Assembly: GCA_029216955.1 (NCBI GenBank)
Contig: JANAVB010044017.1
Location: 4,858,234 to 4,922,233 of the forward strand
Direction: 5' to 3'
DNA: 64,000 nt
From: Iris pallida
Lineage: Eukaryota; Streptophyta; Magnoliopsida; Asparagales; Iridaceae
A program made the translations under genes and the position numbers. The notes under the pieces are model-generated. The model ran no database searches. It was not told where the DNA came from and worked only from the letters and a program-made list of their open reading frames with translations. The first letter of the stretch is position 1; each line of letters begins with the position of its first letter. Of this stretch, positions 56,579 through 64,000 are shown one piece after another.

Positions 56579-57867
56579 TGTTTGCCATTGATTGTAAAAG
56601 TACAGAACAATTATCGGAGGACTGAACTTAGACTCACAATACAAACTCGCTTGTACAAAGAAAGCCTAGGGACGAAAACCTAGGTACAGCAATCTAAGTA
56701 CAATTGTTTATTTTAGATTCTGGGGGGTGACGATAGAGGCTCGGGAAGGCGACGGCAGCCCTGCCTTACTCCTTGGACGATCGGTATGCAGCCTTGGCTC
56801 CTTGTGAAAAGATGGTTGGCGTTGACGAAGAAGTGCTCTTTTTCCTCCTCTGTTGCTCTCCTGGCTTCTCTCTCTCTCTCTGTATATTCTCTCTCTGACT
56901 CTGTATATTTTTATTCTTTTGTAGCCGGTCCTTGTGCAAAGAAATGATGCTGGCTATTTATAAGAGTGGGGTATGATCATTAGGGTTCGCTAATGATCAT
57001 TTGTTTGGAATGTCGGCGCTCCTTCAATCTATCTGAACCCTTGATCCTGATTACAATGATCTCGGCCATTAATGAGGATAGCACCGAATCTTGTGAGCAA
57101 TTAATGTTAACTGCTTTAAATCTCCATGATAGATTCTACCAATATCCGATTGCTCACCACGTGTCCCGTTGGCTTGATGATAAATGATATGCCTTGATCT
57201 CAGTAATTATGATGATGATGTCAAATATATTTGTTGAGATTCGGTTAAATCGTTGATTGATCCGATGCCACGTATTTTGATTGTGGGTCCTGCCAGAGCC
57301 GCATAGGATGGGCAACACTTGAACCGCAGGGAGATACTCTTCGTGAGCCGCATATGCATAGTCTTTGCGAGCCGCATGAGCTAGCGTTGTATTGAGCCGC
57401 AGGGGCTGAGCTCTCAGTGGGCCGTATATGGCTGATTTCTGCTAGTCATATAGGGTGACTTCTCAGTGAGCCACATGAAGCTGTTCTCTATTTAAGCCGC
57501 ATGAGATTTGCCACGTGGCAACCTAGGATTTCTGACGGATCGGGTCAGAGATCTTCTTCTTTTCCCGAAGAGTCTGTCATTATGGCAGAGCCATTATGAC
57601 ACTTTATGCCAGAGCTGCCACAGTCGTCAAATCGTGTCAGAGCATTAAATAAGGCCACTATTCAAAGGGCCAGCTGTAGGGAAGGATCACAGGGGGACAC
57701 GTGGCATCGAACGAGCCGTATATTCCTGCTGAACCGCATACACTCTCGAGCCGCATTAGACGGAGAGTCTTCCTTTGAACTGTATAAGACAGCTCCCATA
57801 TGAGCCGCATGGGCTTCGTATCCGGAGCCGCATGGACCATTATTCTGATATTTTCCATGCTTCTACA
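56579..57867 (-). repeat. 3' LTR of element F
   Basis: On the minus strand it runs from TGTAGAAGCATGG (57867 down) to TTGGCAAACA-type end at 56579. The TATA box is at 56962-56955, with AATAAA and the CCTAGG hairpin near 56665-56710. The motif (seen here as GAGCCGCAT) occurs at 57295-57510 and 57712-57840, fewer and more decayed than in A. Confidence 0.92.
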
Positions 57868-57924
57868 GGACCCCCTTCAAAGTTTTCAATTTGCAAAATT
57901 GAAACACTTTGAATAAGAAGCATG
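57856..57924 (-). other. Polypurine tract inside a nested inverted repeat (F)
   Basis: Outer arms are 57856-57864 and 57916-57924, the inner hairpin is as in A, and the tract reads GAAGGGGGTCC on the minus strand. Confidence 0.87.
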
Positions 57925-58181
57925 GTCCCGTTCATGCCGCATAAGTGTCCCAGCCGTATAGATTCATCTGTCTGCATAGGCTCTTTGCCACGTGTCCTGA
58001 CTACGTGTGCAAATCTTCATTAAATGCTCTTGATTCGTTTTGATTTAACGCCGCCTTTTGGGGGAGGATCCCGAGGGTCGGTTTTGCCTTGACCGAAGCA
58101 TTTTTACCTTTATCTTTTGAAGCAGTGCGTAATCCGAGGTGCAATCCGAGATGTCTGTTCGTTTCGTGGGTCTCTTTCGCC

Positions 58182-58189
58182 TATAAATA
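58182..58189 (+). promoter_or_regulatory. TATA box of the antisense gene (F)
   Basis: TATAAATA in CGCCTATAAATAAGAG lies 107 nt upstream of the ATG at 58289. Confidence 0.75.
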
Positions 58190-58288
58190 AGAGTCGTTTA
58201 GTCTCTTGGGGATTTCTTTACCTTCTTTCTTTGCTCGAATTCTCTGTCGTCGACTTTGCTCTTCGTCTTCTCCCTTCATCGATCGACA

Positions 58289-60069
58289 ATGGCTCCTAAG
58301 AAGGCTGCTGCTGCTGCGGGCAAGAAGGCCGCATCATCCTCTGCGGCTGCGAAGGGTAAGAAGGCCGTGTCTTCATCGACTGCGGCGGCGAACGTGGCGG
58401 CTCCTCCACCGACTGGCGTGCCTGCTTTTCACCCTGATGTCCACCTGCCTATTGCTAGTAAGGGTCGTTTGAAAACCCTAACTGTTGCCATGGCTCTGCT
58501 GTATACTTTATGCACAAGCCGTATGTACGAGGCTTATCGATGTGACCTCATAAGCACTTCCCCCATTGGGGTCGCATGAGCTTGTTTATACTCGATCTGA
58601 GCCGCATATGCGTTTTTGAATTAGGCCGCATAAGCGTCGCTCACTTTCGAACCGCATAAGCTCGCTTTCTTGTATCCACGTCAGCTCGCGTTGGTCTGGC
58701 TTCGTAGGCGTGCTTAACCTGAACCGCATGAGTCTATAAGCTCGTCTGAATTTGAGTTGCATGGACTCGGCTAACTCGGAGGCGCATGCGGCTACGATGC
58801 ACAAAACCGCATGGACGTATCTAATGCTGAGCCGCATGAGGCTGTGACTACCCGAGCCGCATAGACTCAAATGATCTTTCTAATGCTTCTATTTTTTTTT
58901 GACTATCTTTTAACCTCGTTTCTTTCGTCTTTCTCCAGTGAATCTTCCCATGAATCCTGCTGGGGAGCTTATAGTGGGCTCAAATCAATTCGCCCTGGGC
59001 GTGCGCCTTGACGACTTAATTAAGCATGTGTTGAATCAATTCCCTACCGATGAGCCTTCGGAGAGGTTGAAGGCCATTGAAAATCAGACCCTCCATTACC
59101 TCCGTTCCATGATGAATACTGGGAAGCTGGATGGGAAATACCTGAAGCCTTTGTTCTTTTTTGGAGATGCTTTAATCATCAAGAATCCCCGAGTTTTAGA
59201 GATTACCGAGAACTGGGATTTCTCTTTGGATGGGGTGGCAATCCATATTCCTCTCATGGAACGTCATTATCCTTTATCATGGTTCAATATGGTGTTGCTG
59301 GACAGGAAGATGGTGTGTAACTTAACTCCTACTCAATCAGGGATGTTGATGGGCAACATCTATTATAATCCGAACATGCGGTCAGTGTATGCGGGTAAGG
59401 ATTCCGTCCTTCGGTATATGATGGGTCTGGCCCCGGGCTCTTTCATGAATGTATATGGTCCCAACTTCACACTTACTCAAGCTGATACTTTCCTGAATCG
59501 GCTCGTTCGCAAGAAGTCTTATCCTGTTGGTAGGCTGGCACTGCCGAACTGGATAAACCCCACCTCTACGTGGGCCCAGTTGACTACTTGGGTTTTGCAG
59601 ACCTATGGAACATTCTTGCGGGAGGTGGGGCTTTACCATGCCAATCGGGGCCCTTGTCACGGGCTTTCCATTAATAAACCCCTGTTCGTAGCGCTCTTGG
59701 AGATGTATAGCCGGCAAACGGGGACGTTCTTTGCACCAGTAGGGGAGCTGGGGCTTGCTCTTCACGAGATGTATATTGTCTCTAAACTTCCATGGGGGAA
59801 TGAGCCTTTCGAGGTGTATACCCCGTCGAATGAGGAGTTCGAGGCCTTGGACAGGCAACTCCCGGGTTCTGTTGCGGTGTATCGGGAGTTGTTGTGCCAC
59901 CATAGTGCTTATCATCAGATGGCTATAAAAATGACAGATAGCTCCGAGGGGACCGCTCCCCATACCACATCCTGGATTAATTATCTTTTTAGAGTTGATC
60001 CTTCTGGCGAAGTTACTCCCTGAGCCCCTCGAACGCATGCAGAGGTAAGGGATCTGATGTCAGCAAACG
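58289..60069 (+). pseudogene. Antisense gene of element F (long cargo, 3' truncated)
   Basis: Exon 1 (58289-58457) encodes MAPKKAAAAAGKKAASSS and more Lys/Ala/Ser-rich sequence, ending in phase 1. The intron 58458-58936 has a GTAAGG donor and a TTTCTCCAG acceptor. Exon 2 (58937 on) joins in frame and is open for 361 codons to a TGA at 60021-60023; homology to E continues about 15 codons past it, up to the deletion junction. Exon 2 includes GTFFAPVGELGLALHEM and VSKLPWGNEPF, the plant-mobile-domain-like core. It is clearer than the E copy because it has no internal stop before 60021. The 3' two-thirds (coiled coil and acidic parts) are deleted. Function unknown. Confidence 0.75.
58540..58870 (-). 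repeat. Motif cluster inside the antisense first intron (F)
   Basis: About nine copies, read on the plus strand as GAGCCGCATATGCG, GGCCGCATAAGC, GAACCGCATAAGC, GAACCGCATGAG, GCGCATGCGGCTACG and GAGCCGCATGAGG, are spaced 25-45 bp and confined to the intron. Confidence 0.88.
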
Positions 60070-60075
60070 CTGTCT
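60045..60075. other. Internal deletion junction of element F
   Basis: On the minus strand protease sequence (CACGGCTTCGTGAAGACAG) passes into antisense-gene sequence. The joined stretch CGTTTGCTGACATCAGATCC resembles the expected element sequence (AATTTGTCGACATCGATCCC), so the break lies within partial homology. About 5-10 kb present in E is missing. Confidence 0.8.
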
Positions 60076-61462
60076 TCACGAAGCCGTGTTTGTCGACATA
60101 TTTGAAGCACTGGTGTAGCGTGGAAGGCACGATCATATAATCGTGTATCCATGGGCACCCCAAGAGGATGTTGTAAGAAGTGTTTGCATCTATGACGTAG
60201 CAGGTGACCTCGGATTGGAGATCGCCAATCTGACACTTCAGACGAATCTTCCCGATAGGGTAGCTCCTGTCCGAATTGAAACCGCTGATGGCGGTGCTCG
60301 TAGGTGTCAGGCAATGCATTGGGATGCGAAGATGATGTAGCAGACCTTTCGGGATGATGCTTATGGAAGAGCCAGGATCAATGTGCATCCGATCCACCTT
60401 CACGTCGTCGATGTATCTCGTGTAGTATAGCGGGCGATCATGTAGGTTGGTTTTGATGAGCATGTCCTGCGGAGTGAAGACGATGTTGGGCATTGCTCCC
60501 GTGCAGGCACTATCTTGGAGATCCATGGGTGAGTCCTCCCCAGTGAGGTTAGATTGAGCGAGATAGGCATCAACATTTTGGAGTGCTTCGCTCAGTGCAA
60601 TACGAACGTCCTTGGAGAGCCTTAGGAGTTCGTACAATGACAATTTGGCCGGAGTGTTATCCAATTGTGCTAAGATGTCAAAGTTGTAGGGCCTCTCTAG
60701 CCCTTGGGCTGCGTCCTTTCGGAGAGATTTGTCGAAGCGAGTCTCCTTCGGCCTAGGCTTGTCGGTCGTCGAAGGCTGAGCCGGTCCCAGAGCATCAGTT
60801 GCAGTGGGTTGATGATTTTCAGCTGGACTATCAACCACAGGTTGGGATTGCGCTCCAAACCGTGTGACGACGGCTGTAGCTTCCTCGTTGTCTGCTGAAA
60901 CTGTACGGCAGGTCTTGATTTTTCCACTCTTTTTGTTGGCGAGAGATGGTGTAGGCCGAGTTACTTCTGACACCAAGTCTGGATGGACCCACATGACCTC
61001 TCCTCTTGAGGTGGTGAGAGGTACTAGACCAGCAGCTTGTTCTTGGGGCGGAAGAAGATTGGTAATCTCCATTGTCGCGAGAGGGACGGGAATTACCCCA
61101 TCTTGAGTCTCCGTTGGAGGGAAGTTACCGAATTGTACGGACACCATATTGGCTGCTACGGTTACCTCTTCGAAGTCGATGGCCAGAGCGTTTGAATCGA
61201 TGAGACTTTGGATGTACCGTTTTAGTTGGTAGCAGTCATGTGTAGCGTGGTGTACATAACGGTGGTAATGGCAGAACTTCGGGTTCTCCAAATCAGCCGA
61301 CCGAGGCTCCCGTCTTGGTGGAGGAAGCTGAATTCTACCTCCTTGTATGAGCATGTCTAAGATAGGCTTGACGTGGCCATCTTCGAAAGAGTAAGTGATT
61401 TGAGGCCATTGCTTGTCTGCTGGCTGTGGCTCGGGCTTCTGGGCCGTGTCGGCCACCATAGC
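60060..61462 (-). pseudogene. gag C-terminus and protease of element F
   Basis: The minus-strand frame from 61459 reads MVADTAQKPEPQ, a zinc-knuckle-like CHYHRYVHHATHDCYQLK (intact first Cys), and the protease with HIDPGSSISIIPK (Asp at 60379-60377), RSYPIGKIRLKC and YNILLGCPWIHDY (Arg to Cys). It runs past the deletion junction as a short unrelated tail to a stop at 59981. The upstream stop (61465-61463, CAG to TAG) is the only break from gag core. Confidence 0.88.
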
Positions 61463-64000
61463 CTATTTTCCCTTGCTGTCCCGATTGTTGGAGGGGTTAC
61501 CCCCATTATCGTTGTTAAGACGCTTGCCCTTGTTTTCTCCTTCTGATATGTGCAACCACAGTTGGCGGGCCTTCTTCAGTCGTTCTTCAGTGCTTGTGGC
61601 GCTGATGATGAATGCCTTCCAATCTTTGAATTGACTCTCGCCCATCCATAGACTGATCGTTGGAAGCAGTCTCTTTTGGCAGATTTTGATCAAAGAAGAA
61701 TCTGAATTTCCGGAAGGCAGCTTCATGGCGGTCTGGCGGAACCGCTCGATGTAGTTCCTTGTTAGCTCCTTCTCCCCTTGGACGACATCCATGAGAGTGG
61801 ACATAGTGATGTCTTGTCCTACTTCATAGAATCGTTCCAAGAACATGCGCTTGAAGCCGGCGAAGGAATGGATGCAGTTGTCCGGTAGATTGCGGTACCA
61901 ATCAAAGGCGACTCCTTCCAATGCTCCAATGAATAACCGTGTGAGGATCGCATCTTCATGGGGCAGATGGTCGGTGGTGACCTCAAAGTAAGTGATGTAT
62001 CGACATGCTGAGGTTTTGCCATCATACGGGTTGATGTTGAACGGCTTATATCTTGGTGGGAATGGAACATCCCTCCACTCAGCAGGATATGGTTGCCGTA
62101 TTCTGAGATCTTGAGCATTTTCTCGGGCATGAAACATGGCACGGAGCTCTTGGACCTCTCTTCTTACTTCTCGGGTCTCATCTGTCGCGGCGGGGGCTGT
62201 TATTTCGGGAGGGTTATTGCCCGGGTTTGGTGCCGCTGAGTTCGAATCTATATTGACCGCGGGGCCCGTGTTTGTTTGACCAGGCGCTCCTCCTTGTAAA
62301 GTGGGCAGGGCCGCTTTAATCTCGTCTACAGACTTGACCAAAGCAAGTAATATGGCTTCGAGACTGTCGATGCACTGGCGATCACTGGAACCACCTTGAT
62401 CGCTGTCCGTCATGAACACCGTTCTTACGTGAGGAGTGATGGAAGGAACGGTGGAGGATGTGCCCTCTGAGTCATACCCATGCACCGAGAAGTCATCGGG
62501 ATAGGTGGGAATGTTCTTTTCGGGCTCGGACTCGGAGGGAATGGTATCCCCAGCTTCAGAGCTTACCTTGTCTTGAGAGTTACGGATGTCCTCGGGGGCA
62601 TCAGCGTCCGTTGCTCCTGATGGAAGAGTTGTTTGTGCGGACTCGGTTCCTTGGAACATCGGATTGTTGTGGATGTTCGGAGGAGTGCTACCCCCAGCTC
62701 CTTCAACCCCCAGCGATGTGGATGATGAATTTCCCATCGAGGTAAATTTCGTCTTTGAACAGGTGTGTTGGAATACACCAGTGGAGGGCAACCGTTTAGA
62801 CGACAGTTTCTTAGTTGTAATGGTTGATATCTTCGGACTGGAGACGCTCGTTTTCTTCCTCCTCTCTTCGGTGGGAACTTTTTGAGCAGAATTGCAGGAG
62901 ACAACAGGAGGTGCCTCATCTTATGAGTTTGGGTGCTGTAACCTTTGGAAGGCGGATGGCCGAGCTTCCGTCATTGCCGCGTTGTTGCAGCAGTAATTGA
63001 CGATGATTTGGATGCAGCGATGTCCAAGCGAAGACTCTTTGCACACCGACACTCCTTCTCTTTCCTTGCGTTTGTGGAGGATCGTTTCCCGCAGGTCAGA
63101 GGAACCACTCTGTCTATTTGCCGCGGGGGGCTGGACTTGAGCAGTTGTATACAACTTTCCATCCGAGGCCCGTGTGATAGTCAACGGGACGCTCCGATAG
63201 TCAGAGATTGGGACAGCTGACTGGGCTCGATGAGCCCGCACTGTCCTAGACTTCCTCCTTCTAGCACTTGTGGGTGCGTAATAGGAGGGGTCCAAGTTGA
63301 ATGCCACAGAGTCTGGTTTATTATACAGAGAATCATCAGGGTCCGGACCGTATGAGAGACGGTCGAAGACCGATCGAGAGAAGCGTGGAACGGACGTTAT
63401 GCGGCTAGAGTTGGGTACCGTGCAGGTTGTCTGCATGCGGTCGTCTTCTGCTATCGGATGAGTTGTCTTTGGGCGTCTAGGAGTCACGACCGTGCAGGCT
63501 GAACGCATGCGGTTGGCAATAGTGGCCGCATGGGTTTTCTGCAAGCGACTGACTCCTGTAGCCTCATGTGTTTCATCCATGTGATTGGCGACCGTAGCTG
63601 CATAAACTATGCGGCTGCCAGATGTGACCGCATGATTCTTCTTCATGCGGCTAGCGACTGTGGCCGCATGGGCTTTGTCCATGCGGCTAGCGGATGTGGT
63701 CGCATGAGCCTTTTTTACTCGGCTAGCACCCCTATGCGGCTCAATTCGCGTAGAGTTCCTCTTTGCCCCTGCAAGTCCAGCATCATAGTGTTTTCTTCTG
63801 CCAGACTTGGGGACAGCAGAGTTGTCTACGGTTTGAAGTGGGGCCGCAGAAGAGTCCTTCTCGCCGTCTTGAGCAACAGAGGGTATACCGTCGGGGGCTT
63901 GGGGAGGAGCAAATGATTTTGGCCTCCACTCTCTGCGAGCCTTTGTCGTGCGGGTGCGCTTCTGGACCGGGCCAGCGCTTCCTTCGGAGAGCATCTCTTC
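61463..64000 (-). pseudogene. gag: gag of element F (5' end outside window)
   Basis: The frame 63994-62921 (N-terminal part with HAA/SRM repeats, 63750-63400) continues in the same frame, after one stop (TAA at 62923-62921), as 62791-61463 with STPPNIHNNPMFQG, INPYDGKTSACRYITYF, FDWYRNLPDN, FLERFYEVGQD and KDWKAFIISATSTEE. With the protease frame this is ~3.9 kb in one frame with only two stops. The start Met near the LTR lies beyond the window. Confidence 0.9.
63400..63760 (-). repeat. Coding hairpin repeats in gag (F)
   Basis: On the plus strand CATGCGGCTAGC alternates with GGCCGCATG at ~36-nt period, for example around 63643-63672 and 63679-63708. The array is longer than in A, B or E (about nine or ten units) and encodes HA(A/T)T.ASRM. 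Confidence 0.88.

Larger units (their letters stand above)
56579..64000 (-). mobile_element. Tat/Ogre-type retrotransposon, copy F (non-autonomous, incomplete in window)
   Basis: On the minus strand the order is gag (from the window end), protease, deletion junction (~60070-60045), antisense gene (plus strand), polypurine tract and 3' LTR. RT, both RNase H modules, integrase, the 53-bp array and the 3' hairpins are absent. gag-PR is the best preserved of all four copies (one frame, two stops). It is inserted in chromovirus RT. If it moved in this form it used pol supplied by another copy. Confidence 0.92.

Overview
This window is plant nuclear DNA made almost entirely of nested LTR retrotransposons. 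I see no host gene, rRNA or tRNA. The plant assignment rests on the families present: a Tat/Ogre-type Ty3-gypsy family (pol with two RNase H modules and no chromodomain), a chromodomain-bearing Tekay/Del-like chromovirus, and a Sirevirus-like Ty1-copia remnant. The species cannot be told.

Layout. 1-2175: minus-strand copia remnant (RNase H end of pol plus a downstream plant-transposon/env-like ORF). 2176-15110: Tat element A, with its 5' LTR truncated. 15111-15413: unassigned. 15414-31961: a chromovirus-type solo LTR (LTR1), split by Tat element B (16513-30353, exact TSD GGAAT). 31962-32985: unassigned. 32986-53524: a minus-strand chromovirus LTR (LTR2), split by Tat element E (34549-52082, TSD GATAT/GACAT). 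53525-56573: the decayed pol of that chromovirus, interrupted by Tat element F on the minus strand (56579 to beyond the window end). F has lost RT, RNase H and integrase but keeps its gag-PR frame nearly open.

The Tat family has an unusual organisation seen in three or four copies: (1) a gag reading frame that starts in the last bases of the LTR and reads through the primer binding site; (2) an 11-bp motif, CATGCGGCTCA, multiplied throughout the LTR U3, the region before the 3' LTR, the intron of an antisense gene and, in both orientations, the gag coding sequence, where each ~36-nt unit is a perfect 8-bp hairpin; (3) a hypervariable ~53-bp tandem repeat after pol; (4) a recurrent 3' hairpin whose stems show compensatory changes; (5) an antisense spliced gene with its own TATA box, a conserved Lys/Ala-rich first exon, a motif-loaded first intron and one of two unrelated downstream cargos (short acidic in A and B, long multi-exon in E and F); (6) a polypurine tract placed inside a conserved nested inverted repeat that includes the first bases of the 3' LTR.

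The same CATGCGGCT core is also arrayed about two dozen times inside the unrelated chromovirus LTR2. With the antisense gene, this is my best candidate for an undescribed system: a short motif that spread across retroelement families, and a retroelement carrying an exchangeable antisense gene cassette. No copy here looks autonomous. All pol frames carry stops or frameshifts, mostly of the transition type expected from methylated-cytosine decay.
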